A stretch of DNA of 64,000 nt from Candidatus Zixiibacteriota bacterium. GTDB lineage: Bacteria; Zixibacteria; MSB-5A5; GN15; FEB-12. The stretch spans positions 489,867 to 553,866 of the forward strand of contig JAGNLV010000003.1 of NCBI GenBank assembly GCA_017999435.1, in the 5' to 3' direction. A program made the position numbers and the translations under genes. Of this stretch, positions 39,397-48,566 are shown one piece after another. The notes beneath the pieces were generated by a model that had not been told where the DNA came from, did not search any database, and saw nothing but the letters and a program-made list of their open reading frames with translations. Positions within the stretch are counted from its first letter, which is position 1, and every line of letters begins with the position of its first letter.

Positions 39397-40472
39397 TCCT
39401 CTCCCTGGCCTCGGCCACGAATGTAGATGTTGCCGCTGCCGCTGATGGAACTGCTGATGAATCCTTGTCCCCCGCCGACCACCAATCCGAGGCGGTCGCG
39501 CTGGACGAGGTCGGTCTGGAACCGCAGACCGGACACTTCGATCCGGCCGCTCTCCCCCACCGCGAGCGACATCACCGCCGACAGGTCGGCGGCGGCGGTG
39601 ATGTCGACATCCTCGAACCGGTTGCTCACCACCAACTGGCTCTCGCCCAGGTCGGCGATCTCGAGCGTGATCGGGGCGGACTGGCCGCGGATCACATTGC
39701 GCCGTCCGAGCGGCCGGAAGTCGGTGACGTCGATGAGGCCGAAATCGTTGCGGATGCTGACTTCGCCGGTGAGCCCCTCAATGCGGATCTCCCCGCCGTC
39801 GTTGCGGAACACCGCCTGGTGCTCCCGGCTCTCGATATCGGAGGCCGTGAGGGTCGAGTTGCTCGTCCGGACGGCAATGTCGCCGGCGACGTCCTCGAGA
39901 ATCACGCGGCGGTTGGCTGTGCCGAGGTCGACCGGTCCCCGCACCCGGTAGACCTCCAGGCGCCCGAGCGACGACGGGTTGACCACCCCGCTGAACGGAC
40001 CCTCGGCCGTGACGTCAAAATAGAGCGCGTCGATATCGACGAAGACGTTTTCAGGAACGCGGATTTCCGCGTCGACGCTCCCCGACTCGGCGCCGCTCCA
40101 CGGCGCGGGGTTGGGCGCGCGCAACTGGAGCCGGGCGCCGTCGGCAACGCGGCCGATGTCGACAGCGATGAGGTCGATGTAGTCGACGGCGCGGGAGCGC
40201 GAGTCGGTGACGGCCTGCTTGGTGTAGACGACGACGGCCCGGTCGGTTTCGGTAGCGCGGATGGTGATCTTTCCGGCCAGCGTGGCGGCCGAGCGGACGA
40301 GCAGCTTCTCGCCGGGGGCCAGCGGGGCGGCGACAGTCAGCGGGCGGGTGGCGAAGCGGCCCTCGCCGGCGTCGTGAATTTCCTGCGCCCGGGCCGGGCC
40401 GATACCCACCACTGCGGCGGCCAACAGCGCGCAGGCGGCGCGCCGGGCCGGTCGGCTATGAGAGCGAGTCAT
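39393..40472 (-). CDS. Exported DUF4097-like beta-helix protein
   Basis: 359 residues: signal peptide (cleavage after about residue 29, GPARAQ), then repeated short strands of the kind RRVILEDVAGDIAVRTSNSTLTASDI and GGEIRIEGLTGEVSIRN, as in putative-adhesin DUF4097/DUF2807 right-handed beta-helices. It ends SSSISGSGNIYIRGRGQGEE, also typical. Role unknown; probably periplasmic or surface. It overlaps the methyltransferase gene upstream by 17 bases and sppA downstream by 4, so the three are co-translated. Confidence 0.72.
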   Translation of the reverse strand: MTRSHSRPARRAACALLAAAVVGIGPARAQEIHDAGEGRFATRPLTVAAPLAPGEKLLVRSAATLAGKITIRATETDRAVVVYTKQAVTDSRSRAVDYIDLIAVDIGRVADGARLQLRAPNPAPWSGAESGSVDAEIRVPENVFVDIDALYFDVTAEGPFSGVVNPSSLGRLEVYRVRGPVDLGTANRRVILEDVAGDIAVRTSNSTLTASDIESREHQAVFRNDGGEIRIEGLTGEVSIRNDFGLIDVTDFRPLGRRNVIRGQSAPITLEIADLGESQLVVSNRFEDVDITAAADLSAVMSLAVGESGRIEVSGLRFQTDLVQRDRLGLVVGGGQGFISSSISGSGNIYIRGRGQGEE

Positions 40473-41244
40473 AAATCCCTTTCATGAGTATTGATCCCGC
40501 GACCGCCGCGTTGAGCGACTCGACCTCGGGGGCGTGGGCCACGCGGACGGTGCAGGCCGCCAGCGCCCGCATCCGGTCGGACAGGCCCTCCGCCTCCGAC
40601 CCCACCGCGAGCGCGTAGCGGGCCGCCGGGTCCGGGCGGAGAGATTCGCTCAGCGTCTGCGTCCCCCCGCGCCCGGCCGCCAGCAGGGTGATCCCCTCGC
40701 TCGCCACCAGACGCGCGAGGGTGTCGCAGTCGGCGGCGGCGATCCGGACGCCGAAGACGGCCCCGGCCGACGAACGCACAACTTTGGGTGCAAACGGCTC
40801 AGCCGTCGTCCCGACCGTCACCACCAACCGGAAACCGAACGCGAGCGCGGACCGCAGGAGCGTGCCGAGGTTGCCCGGATCGGCCACGTTTTCGCACACA
40901 AGAATGGTACGGTGGCGGCGCGCACAAAGTTCGGCCGGGTCGATCCGGGGAATGGTAAAGACGCCGACGATGCCCTGCGGAGCGGGCGTGTCGGCCAGCT
41001 TGGAGAGCTGGCGGACCGACAGCTCGCGGCAGGGAACCCGGGCGGCGCGAAAGCGCGCCGCCAGTTCGCGGCCGCGCGCGCTGAGGTCGGCGGGCGCGTA
41101 GAACACTTCATCCGGCCGAAACGAGTGACGCAGCGACTCCTCGAGCAGGCGGATCCCCTCGGCGAGGAAGCGTCCCTGACGCCGCCGCCCCTTCTTGGTC
41201 AGGAGCGCCTGCAGATTTTTTAATTCCGTGCCGGTGACCTGCAT
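40456..41244 (-). CDS. SpoU/TrmH-family RNA 2'-O-methyltransferase
   Basis: 262 residues. An N-terminal substrate-binding region (KNLQALLTKKGRRRQGRFLAEG, typical of RlmB/TsnR-like enzymes) precedes the trefoil-knot SAM domain: VCENVADPGNLGTLLRSALAFG (motif 1), ALAVGSEAEGLSD (motif 2) and VRVAHAPEVESLNAAVAGSILM (motif 3). It methylates ribose in rRNA or tRNA; the target site is not predictable. First gene of the operon with the DUF4097-like protein and sppA. Confidence 0.92.
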   Translation of the reverse strand: MQVTGTELKNLQALLTKKGRRRQGRFLAEGIRLLEESLRHSFRPDEVFYAPADLSARGRELAARFRAARVPCRELSVRQLSKLADTPAPQGIVGVFTIPRIDPAELCARRHRTILVCENVADPGNLGTLLRSALAFGFRLVVTVGTTAEPFAPKVVRSSAGAVFGVRIAAADCDTLARLVASEGITLLAAGRGGTQTLSESLRPDPAARYALAVGSEAEGLSDRMRALAACTVRVAHAPEVESLNAAVAGSILMKGIYDSLS

Positions 41245-41309
41245 ATTTTATTGGCGGTGACACGTATCGCCGCCCCGATAAGGAATTGACGACCCGTTAG
41301 GCTTGGCAA

Positions 41310-43925
41310 GTGAAAACTCCCGCGTTGACGCTCCTGTGCAGTCTGCTTCTGGTGTCCCTGCTGCACGCCGAGAACCGTCCGATCATTATCGGCGGGCTCG
41401 ACGGCCTTGATCCGTGGGCGGAGGAGGCGGGTTACCCGGTGCTCCTGGCGCTCTCGGGCGGGGGCATTCGCGGGCTGGCCGGGATCGGCGCGCTGCGGGC
41501 ATTCGAAGAAACGGGTATCCGGGTGGTCGCCATCGCCGGCACCTCCATGGGCGGGGTCGTCGGCGGGCTTTACGCCGCCGGCTACAGCCCGGCCGAGCTC
41601 GAGGAAATCGTGCACGGGCTTGATTTCGCCGCGCTCTTCCAGAACACCCCGCCCCGCGCGACCATGCTGCAGACGCGGCGGCGCGAACACGGGCGCGACC
41701 TGATCAGGCTGCGCTTCGAGGGCCTGCGGCCGCAAATCCCGCAGGCGCTCACCTCGGCCCAGTACCTCACGAACGTCCTGACGGAGCTGACGACCCAGGC
41801 GACGTACCGGTCCGACGGGGACTTCAGCCGCCTGCGCGTGCCCTACGCGGCCGTCAGCACCGACATCATCAGCGGTCAGCAGGAGGTGCTGCGGAGCGGC
41901 TCGCTTGCCGACGCCATGCGGGCGACCATGGCGTTCCCGCTGGCTTTCACCGGCCTGGAGATCGACGGCAAGTTTCTCATGGACGGGGGCATGGTGGATC
42001 CGGTGCCGGTCGACGTGGTGCGCGATCTGTCCGACTCCACCGATTTCGTGGTGGCGGTGAACACGGCGAGCACGCTGCGGAGCCGGGAGGAGCTGGTGAC
42101 GCCGCTCGACATCGCCGACCAGGCGACGACGATCATGACGGCGCAGCGGCTGCGGGAGTCGCTCGACGAGGCGAATTTCGTCCTCGAGCCGGCGCCGCCC
42201 GGCATTCAATCGACGGACTACCGGTTCAGCGACAGCCTCATCGCGCTCGGCTACCGGGCCGCCCTGGCGGCGGCCGACAGTCTCCGGCGCCTGCTGGAGC
42301 AGCGGGTTGACCACACTGAGTTTACAGTCGCGAGCGTGGCCGCGGCGACCTTCAGCCCGGAGGCCCAGGCGATCTTTCGGGATGCGCTCCTGAATCGCCC
42401 GTTCACCCGCGCCGGGCTTATCCGGGAACTGAAGCGGCTGGTGCGCGCTCTCGACCTGTTCCGTCTGGAGGCCGTGCTGGAGCCGGCGACGGGCGGCGGC
42501 GCGCCGGGGGAGGCAGTTGAGCTTCGCCTCAATGGATTCGCCAATTTCGCGCCCGGTGCCGCGGCCTTCCTCTTCTTCGGCAACACCCGTTTCGACGACA
42601 GCGACATGGAGGAAACCCTGGCGCTTGGCGATTCGGCGGTGACGCCGGCCAGCCTTCGGCGCGGCCTCGACCGCATCCTCGGCCGGTACGCCGCCGCAGG
42701 CTGGGACCTCGCCTGCATCCGCCGGACGTCTGTCGATCCCGACCGGGCGCGCATCACGATCGTGATCGACGAAGCGCTGGTGCGGGATATCGCGGTGGAC
42801 GGCGTGCGGCGCACCCGCCCCTGGTACGTGCGCGCCCACTGCCCGCTGCGATCGGGGGAGCCCTATTCGACGGCGCAGGCCGCCGCGGGACTCAAGAACA
42901 TCTACGGCACCGATCTCTTCGACCGGGTCACCATCGACATCCGCCCCTCCGGCGGGCGGCCGGTCGTAGTCATCGGCGTGGAGGAAAAGGCCTACCCGCA
43001 GGTGCGGCTGGGCTGGCACTGGGACGACGAGTACGAGTCGGAGGAATTCATCGAACTGGCCGACGACAACCTCGGCGGGATCGGGGTGGAGGGGCTGGTG
43101 CACGCGCGCTACTCCCCCGACCGGCAGGACTATCATGTCGGGTTGCGCGCCGACCGCATATTCAAGACCTACCTCACGAGCACGATCAGCGGGTACCGTA
43201 CCCTCCTGGACCGCCACCTGTACGATGCCGATGACTCGCTGATCGGCGCGCGCCGGGAGTCGAAGGCCGGCATCGAGATCCGTCTGGGCCAGCAGATCGC
43301 CCGGCTGGGGACGGTCACGGCCGGCCTGGTGGTGGAGCAGGTCGAGTACTCGCACGAGCCGGACGGCTCGGTCGAGAGCGATTTCGGCCTGCGCATCCTC
43401 GAAATCGAGTCGATGATCGAGACGCTCGACCGGGTACCGTTCCCGCGCACCGGCGAGCGCATCTACCTCCAGTTGCAGCAGGCGGGGAAACTGGTCGGCG
43501 GCGATGCCGAGTATACGCGGTTTTCGGGGTCGCTCGAAGCGTACTTCCCGCTGTGCGGTTGGCTCACCTATCATCCCCGGGCCGCGGCCGGGCTCTCGCG
43601 CCCGGCCCTGCCCTGGTCGGAGAAATTCTACCTGGGCGGCATGCACTCCCTGGCCGGCTACCGGACGCACCAGTTGGCCGGAGACCAGATGCTCGTGCTC
43701 AGCCAGGAGTTGCGGCTGGCCCTGCCGCTGCGGTTCTACCTCTCGCTCCGGTACGATGTCGGTGATGTGCACGACGCGCTGGAGGAGATCCGGCTGTCGT
43801 CGGTGCGGCACGGCGCGGGCATCAGTCTCGCGCTGGACGCCCCGATCGGGCCGGTCGAGATCGGCTACGGGGTGAGCGCGGACGACCACGAGCAGCTCTA
43901 CCTGCGGGCGGGGTTCGACTTCTAG
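41310..43925 (+). CDS. Patatin-like phospholipase fused to POTRA/BamA barrel (PlpD type, type Vd secretion)
   Basis: 871 residues. Signal peptide (1-20); patatin domain (about 43-330) with oxyanion SGGGIRG, nucleophile GTSMG and the Asp of DGGMVDP, completing the Ser-Asp dyad; then a POTRA-like region (about 400-560, FFGNTRFDDSDMEETLALG) and a C-terminal Omp85 barrel with FYLGGMHSLAGYR, ending in AGFDF (terminal aromatic). In PlpD the barrel exports its own lipase domain to the surface. GTG start at 41310; no strong ribosome site was seen, so the start is tentative. Confidence 0.9.
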   Translation: MKTPALTLLCSLLLVSLLHAENRPIIIGGLDGLDPWAEEAGYPVLLALSGGGIRGLAGIGALRAFEETGIRVVAIAGTSMGGVVGGLYAAGYSPAELEEIVHGLDFAALFQNTPPRATMLQTRRREHGRDLIRLRFEGLRPQIPQALTSAQYLTNVLTELTTQATYRSDGDFSRLRVPYAAVSTDIISGQQEVLRSGSLADAMRATMAFPLAFTGLEIDGKFLMDGGMVDPVPVDVVRDLSDSTDFVVAVNTASTLRSREELVTPLDIADQATTIMTAQRLRESLDEANFVLEPAPPGIQSTDYRFSDSLIALGYRAALAAADSLRRLLEQRVDHTEFTVASVAAATFSPEAQAIFRDALLNRPFTRAGLIRELKRLVRALDLFRLEAVLEPATGGGAPGEAVELRLNGFANFAPGAAAFLFFGNTRFDDSDMEETLALGDSAVTPASLRRGLDRILGRYAAAGWDLACIRRTSVDPDRARITIVIDEALVRDIAVDGVRRTRPWYVRAHCPLRSGEPYSTAQAAAGLKNIYGTDLFDRVTIDIRPSGGRPVVVIGVEEKAYPQVRLGWHWDDEYESEEFIELADDNLGGIGVEGLVHARYSPDRQDYHVGLRADRIFKTYLTSTISGYRTLLDRHLYDADDSLIGARRESKAGIEIRLGQQIARLGTVTAGLVVEQVEYSHEPDGSVESDFGLRILEIESMIETLDRVPFPRTGERIYLQLQQAGKLVGGDAEYTRFSGSLEAYFPLCGWLTYHPRAAAGLSRPALPWSEKFYLGGMHSLAGYRTHQLAGDQMLVLSQELRLALPLRFYLSLRYDVGDVHDALEEIRLSSVRHGAGISLALDAPIGPVEIGYGVSADDHEQLYLRAGFDF

Positions 43926-44191
43926 GGGCGCACGGCCCCCCCTTGGTGTCACGCGGCTGCCGCGTCCCGGCCTCCTGTCGGCGCCGCAATTCTCACCACG
44001 CCGCCGCTCGAAAGCACTCTCTGTGTCGGGGTGAATTCTCTGCTGTCCGCTCGTAGAACACAGCCATCGGGAGTTCAGTTCCCGGCGCGCTCCGGGCCGG
44101 GGGGTCTATGCCCGCGCGGGGCGGCAAAGGGTTTGCCTGTGCGGTCGCGATGGTGTAGCTTCTCCCGGTGTCCGGACAAATCGGAGGTGAT

Positions 44192-44839
44192 ATGCGAATC
44201 AGCCTGATTGTTTCTTTCGTACTGCTGGGTCTCGGATGCGGCGCCGGCGAGCGCCGCCCGGCGGTGGACGCGCCCGATCTTGCGGCCACCCTGACCCAGG
44301 CGGCCGCTCTCGTGACCGACCGGTTTCAGCAGGATCTGAGGGGGGAGTTGATGGCGGCCATGAACACGGGTGGGGCGGCGGCCGCGATTGAGGTCTGCCG
44401 CACGCGGGCGCCCGAGATTGCCGCGCAGCACAGCCGGGTGGGGGCATGGTCAATCGCCCGGGTATCCGACCGGCCGCGCCGCCCGGAGCAAGCCGCCGAT
44501 GACCGCCAGCGCGCGGCCCTGGCGAAATTCAGCGACACCGCCCTGGCCGACCAAGCTCTCACCGAATGGCTGGCCGACGAGCGCGGCGACTCCAGCTTCG
44601 TCTACTACCGGCCGATCCGGATCGGCGGGCTGTGCCTCTCGTGCCACGGAACGCCGGACCAACTCGCCGCCGGCGTTGCGGAGCGACTCGCGGAGGTCTA
44701 CCCTGGGGATCAGGCGACCGGGTACGCGGTTGGAGAGCTCCGCGGGATGTTTGTGGTCGCCATGGCCTGGCCGGCGGCCCGGGCGGAGGCCGAGCGCCTC
44801 GTGCAGGCATCGAGAGATACGACCGGCACCGCCCGCTAG
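44192..44839 (+). CDS. DUF3365/Tll0287-like c-type haem lipoprotein
   Basis: 215 residues. N-terminal lipobox LLGLGCGAG (Cys about residue 16), so a membrane-anchored periplasmic protein. The core matches the Tll0287-like (DUF3365) fold: AAAAIEVCRTRAPEIAAQHS, FVYYRPIRIGGLCLSCHGTPD with the CxxCH haem site, YPGDQATGYAVGELRGMFVVAM. Related domains act as haem-based redox or signal sensors. Start chosen at the ATG after CGGAGGTG; a GTG 24 bases upstream is less likely. Convergent with the PorV-like gene. Confidence 0.82.
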   Translation: MRISLIVSFVLLGLGCGAGERRPAVDAPDLAATLTQAAALVTDRFQQDLRGELMAAMNTGGAAAAIEVCRTRAPEIAAQHSRVGAWSIARVSDRPRRPEQAADDRQRAALAKFSDTALADQALTEWLADERGDSSFVYYRPIRIGGLCLSCHGTPDQLAAGVAERLAEVYPGDQATGYAVGELRGMFVVAMAWPAARAEAERLVQASRDTTGTAR

Positions 44840-44869
44840 GAGCCAGGTGCGACGGCCGGGGCGGGCCGG

Positions 44870-45838
44870 CTAAAAACGATACGCGGCGCTGACCCGGAAA
44901 GTATCGTCGAAATCGGTCTGGCGGAGGTAGGCGAAATCGATCGTGACGTGGCGGACATCGACGCCGCCGCCGGCCGTGAACCGGCCGATGTCAAAGCCGG
45001 CGCGGCCGAACAGCAGCTCGCGGTAACCGATTTCCCAGCCGAAGTGGGTGTCCAGCGAGAGCGGGCCGCTCCAGTACTGGGCGGCCGCCTCGAGGCTTTC
45101 GAATTTCACATCCCCGCTCATCATGAACCGCCCCGTGAACTCGCGGTAGCGCCGCTCGAGCCGCAGGCCGGGCTTGACCGTCGGGTAAATCGACTCGGTG
45201 TTCGCCCCCGCGAGCGTGTCGCCGCCATAGCGGATGAAACCGGTGGTGACGTCGGTGACCATCACCCCGACATCGGCCCACGCGGCGGCCCGGTAGAGCA
45301 GACCGGCATCGACCGTGAGACCCTGGCCGGACTTCACGCCGATGTCGCGGTAGATGATCTTGGCCGTGAGGCCGAAATCGAGGCGGTCGGCGAGACGGCC
45401 GGCGAGGGCGGCGCCGATCAGGATGTCGGCGTGGCTCTCCTCCTCGACCACGTAGGGATAGTTAAACTCATCGAGCTGAGTGATCTTGATGCCCCCCCCG
45501 CCGAGATAGTAGACGTAGAAACCATACGTCCGGATCGGGGAGGCAGAGTCCGCGGAAGCACTGGTGAATCCGACATAGTCATGGTTGAGCAGCGAGCCGA
45601 AGGTTTCCGCGTGCATTGCGGTGAGATAGTGACCGTCGAGGCGGGCCATGCCGGCCGGATTCCAGTAGGCGGCCGTGGCATCGAACGGGCCGGCCGCCAC
45701 GGCGCCGCCGAGGGCGAGGCCGCGGGCACCGGCGCCGAGCGTGAAGGGTTCGCCGGCGTACTTGGCGGCACGGCCGCCGGAGGCCGCGGCCAGGGCGAGC
45801 GCGAGGCTGAGGGCGAAACGGAGCGCGGTTGTCTTCAT
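44870..45838 (-). CDS. PorV/UPF0164-type outer-membrane barrel protein
   Basis: 322 residues. Signal peptide (cleavage near GGRAAKYA), followed by the PorV/PorQ signature GAGARGLALGGAVAAGPFDATAAYWNPAGMARL and a run of amphipathic beta-strands ending VSAAYRF with the terminal Phe of outer-membrane barrels. In Bacteroidetes such proteins are shuttle or assembly partners of type IX secretion; no other T9SS gene is visible here. I start at MKTTALRF; an ATG four codons upstream and a longer frame are also open, none with a clear ribosome site. Confidence 0.85.
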   Translation of the reverse strand: MKTTALRFALSLALALAAASGGRAAKYAGEPFTLGAGARGLALGGAVAAGPFDATAAYWNPAGMARLDGHYLTAMHAETFGSLLNHDYVGFTSASADSASPIRTYGFYVYYLGGGGIKITQLDEFNYPYVVEEESHADILIGAALAGRLADRLDFGLTAKIIYRDIGVKSGQGLTVDAGLLYRAAAWADVGVMVTDVTTGFIRYGGDTLAGANTESIYPTVKPGLRLERRYREFTGRFMMSGDVKFESLEAAAQYWSGPLSLDTHFGWEIGYRELLFGRAGFDIGRFTAGGGVDVRHVTIDFAYLRQTDFDDTFRVSAAYRF

Positions 45839-45862
45839 AAGGTGCACCATCGGCGGCAAGAT

Positions 45863-45892
45863 ATAATACGGAGAGTCGGGACGCTACTGTAA
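45863..45892 (-). promoter_or_regulatory. Sigma-70-like promoter of the PorV-like gene
   Basis: Minus strand TTACAG (45892-45887), 18-base spacer, TATTAT (45868-45863), 25 bases before the ATG at 45838. Moderate match to consensus. Confidence 0.45.
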
Positions 45893-46280
45893 GTATCGGC
45901 GGGGCCGAGTGCTGCGCCGGTGGCGCCCGAAAGGCCTGCATTGCGGGCTATGAAGTTAGAGCTTGTCGGCGGAGACGCCTGAGCTATGCCGTCATTTGCC
46001 GGAGGCTGAGGGTTTCCGGCCTATGGGCAAAGGCAGCAGGGGACGCTGAACAGATCGAATCCGACTCGTCTGAGGCCTTGCCTGCCGCTGCCCAATTTCG
46101 CATTTCCTGCGGATTTGTTTTCGGCTTTGATATACAGCAACCAAGCCCACGTTTTTGGATAAATAACCTGTGGAAGCCTTCTCTGACTCAATGTTCAGGC
46201 GGCCGGCCTGTGAATAAATCAGGCAAGGAAAGGCCACAGTGGATCGCAGATCCGGAAACGAGCGAGAACGGAAGTCGTTG
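45893..46280. other. Non-coding gap before the metalloprotease gene
   Basis: About 390 bases with no gene I can support. Part is less GC-rich than the neighbours. An imperfect inverted repeat (GGGCAAAGGCAGCAGG near 46023 with CCTGCCGCTGCCC near 46082) could fold as a long hairpin. Confidence 0.35.
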
Positions 46281-48092
46281 ATGCGTAGTGCGTTCTGTGC
46301 GGTTATCCTGTTCTGTCTGACCACAGTGAGTACCGACGCGCAGTCGGCCAGGCCCGGGAATCCCTCTGGTCCGAAACGCGACGATCACCGGTGCCTCACG
46401 CAATTCTGGTATGATTGGCAGTATGGGCGGAAAACGGCGGGGTTCATGTGCCCGCCTGAGGGTGTGTGTGACAGCCCGAAAGTGCGCAATTCGTGGATCC
46501 CCGCACCCGGGCAGCCGATCACTACCATTGCCGTGTTCTTCCATATCATAACCGGGGACGATGGGGCCAACCCGTCGCTTTCCGCCGACAATCTTGCCGT
46601 CGCCGTCGCTGCAATGAACGCAGACTTCCTGCCCTACCGCATCCAGTTCCGCTACGATTACCGGTTTATTTCATCATCGCAGTTTCGGGTGCTCGACTCC
46701 TGGGACGAGTGCAACCTCATGAAGGAGACCTACGCGTTGGATCCGGAGTACCAGTGCAACATCTTCGTGACCGGAGTCGACATCGACGGCCAGAGCTTCT
46801 CTTGGGGAACGTACCCCTGGGAGCCCGGCGCCGAGGGGCCGCGAGGCGGTATCTTCATGGCCAGCAATCACATGCCTCCCGATGACGACGGCACCCTCAC
46901 CCACGAGATGGGCCACGCCCTGGGGCTCTACCACACCTTCTACGGGGTCGAAGAGGTGGAGCCGTGCGGAGTCTGCTACGAGTCTCCTCAACAACTGACC
47001 AACGACTGGGTCGGGGATTTCTGCTCCGACACCGACCCCACTCCCGAAAACTACTACTGCCTCCCGCCCTCCGGGACCGACCCGTGCACGGACATCGCCT
47101 GGGGACCGACTCAGCCGCAGAATCACATGAGCTACGCTCCCCTGTGGTGTCGGTACGAGTTCTCGCGGCAGCAGACAGGCCGCATGCACTGTTGGTTGCG
47201 GGATCGTTTGGAGTCCTGGATCGTCTCGGTCAGTTTCGAGGCCGATGTCGCCTCCGGACCTGTTCCGCTCGATGTACAGTTCACTTCGGAAACGCTTGAG
47301 GATGTCCTGAGCTGGTCCTGGAGTTTCGGCGACGGCGACTCGGCCGATGTGCCGCATCCCAGCCACACGTATACGGGACCGGGGCGGCACGATGTCTCAG
47401 TCACAATTGTGACCGCCCACGGCGCTTTCACCCGAACCCGGAGCGACTACATATGGGCGCAGGCGGACACGCTGATTGTCCCCGGCGGACTGGGACGGGT
47501 TGAGGAATCGGTCAGATTCGACATCGGTGCGAGAAACACGCAGCCCGTGGATCGCATCAGGATACCGTTCGACTGGAACGGCCCCCTGAGCATGAGCCTC
47601 GACTCCGTGTCGACAGCCGGCCTGCGAACGGCCGATATCGCGAACCACGGTTTCCTCCACTGCGATCCCTCGAACAGGTGCGCCACCTACGAGGTCAATC
47701 CGCCGCCGGGACAGGAGATTCTTCCCGACACCGGGGCTCTGCTCAGCATCTACTTTACGTGCTCTTCAGGTTACCACGGGCAGACCAACCCCATTGCCAT
47801 CCTGTCATACGGCGGTTATGAGCCGCTTCTCTCCTGCCCGCAGGGTCCCGTGGTTCCGATCCTTCTCCCCGGAGAGCTGGAAATCTGCGGCACCGGAGAC
47901 GTCAACTATAACGGCGACGGCCCGAATATCGCGGACCTCATCTACCTTGTCGACTACCTGTTCAGAGGCGGTCCGGAACCGCCGTCGGCGGCCACCGCCA
48001 ACATCGACGGTCTCCTCCCGGTCAACGTCGTCGATCTGACTTCCCTCGTCGGCTACCTGTTCGGGACCGGACCGCCGCCGCCCTGCTTGTGA
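46281..48092 (+). CDS. Secreted M43-like metalloprotease with PKD and dockerin-like modules
   Basis: 603 residues. Signal peptide (MRSAFCAVILFCLTTVSTDAQ); pappalysin-like metalloprotease domain (about 80-330) with the extended zinc motif HEMGHALGLYHTF and the downstream Met-turn region QNHMSYA; cysteine-rich inserts that probably form disulfides; a PKD domain (about 330-395, with FGDGDSADVPHPSHTYTGPG); a beta-sandwich module resembling cohesin or a cell-surface anchor domain (405-530); and a C-terminal dockerin-like pair of Ca-binding repeats (GDVNYNGDGPNIADLIYLVDYLFRGG). Start chosen at the ATG that gives the signal peptide and follows GGAAG. Secreted protein degradation is the likely role. 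Confidence 0.85.
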   Translation: MRSAFCAVILFCLTTVSTDAQSARPGNPSGPKRDDHRCLTQFWYDWQYGRKTAGFMCPPEGVCDSPKVRNSWIPAPGQPITTIAVFFHIITGDDGANPSLSADNLAVAVAAMNADFLPYRIQFRYDYRFISSSQFRVLDSWDECNLMKETYALDPEYQCNIFVTGVDIDGQSFSWGTYPWEPGAEGPRGGIFMASNHMPPDDDGTLTHEMGHALGLYHTFYGVEEVEPCGVCYESPQQLTNDWVGDFCSDTDPTPENYYCLPPSGTDPCTDIAWGPTQPQNHMSYAPLWCRYEFSRQQTGRMHCWLRDRLESWIVSVSFEADVASGPVPLDVQFTSETLEDVLSWSWSFGDGDSADVPHPSHTYTGPGRHDVSVTIVTAHGAFTRTRSDYIWAQADTLIVPGGLGRVEESVRFDIGARNTQPVDRIRIPFDWNGPLSMSLDSVSTAGLRTADIANHGFLHCDPSNRCATYEVNPPPGQEILPDTGALLSIYFTCSSGYHGQTNPIAILSYGGYEPLLSCPQGPVVPILLPGELEICGTGDVNYNGDGPNIADLIYLVDYLFRGGPEPPSAATANIDGLLPVNVVDLTSLVGYLFGTGPPPPCL

Positions 48093-48239
48093 TGATTGCG
48101 CGGATTCGGGGCCGCGGCGCCGTTCGAATGCGACAGCGCGAAACGCCTTTTTCGCAGGTCCCCACTTCCCCAACCGCCGCCGCCGATCGTTCTCGTCCAT
48201 TTGCGACTCCCCGCCGCCGCTGGCGCCGCGGAAACTCGG

Positions 48240-48566
48240 TGTCGGTGCAGATCCGGTTAACGAGGACGGAGAGCTTGTCGGTGTCGCGGCCCGTGACAGC
48301 GAGGTCAGGAGTGCTGTCGCCGGTCAGATCGGTGACGCAGATACCGAGCGGGCAGTCGCCAACAGACCACGTTTATGCGGCGGAGAAAGTAGCGTCGCTG
48401 CCGTTAAAGAAAAGCGAGGTGCAGGCGGCCGAGTCGCAAGGGCGGCCAGGTCGAAATCGTTGTCCTCATCGAGATCCCCCGCCTCGACCCGGATCGGGAC
48501 GTCGCACGTGGGGCAGCTCAGGGACGGAGCGAGGAAACCGCCTCCCCTATTCATCCTCACGGACAC
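48240..48566 (-). pseudogene. Decayed FG-GAP/VCBS repeat gene fragment
   Basis: Read on the minus strand, one frame gives VRMNRGGGFLAPSL... and GDLDEDNDFDLAALATR. After a frame change near 48432 another frame gives CTSLFFNGSDATFSAA, a TAA stop (about 48372), and then VTDLTGDSTPDLAVTGRD with LSVLVNRICTD. These are two to three consecutive FG-GAP (integrin alpha-like) repeats with at least one frameshift and one nonsense codon. It begins at the 3' end of the repeat-protein gene on the same strand, so it may be the remains of a neighbouring secreted protein. Confidence 0.65.

Noticed and set aside
41220..43952. Open frame of about 900 codons opposite the patatin-BamA gene
   Set aside because: Antisense artefact; no motif or signal, and the sense strand carries all catalytic motifs.
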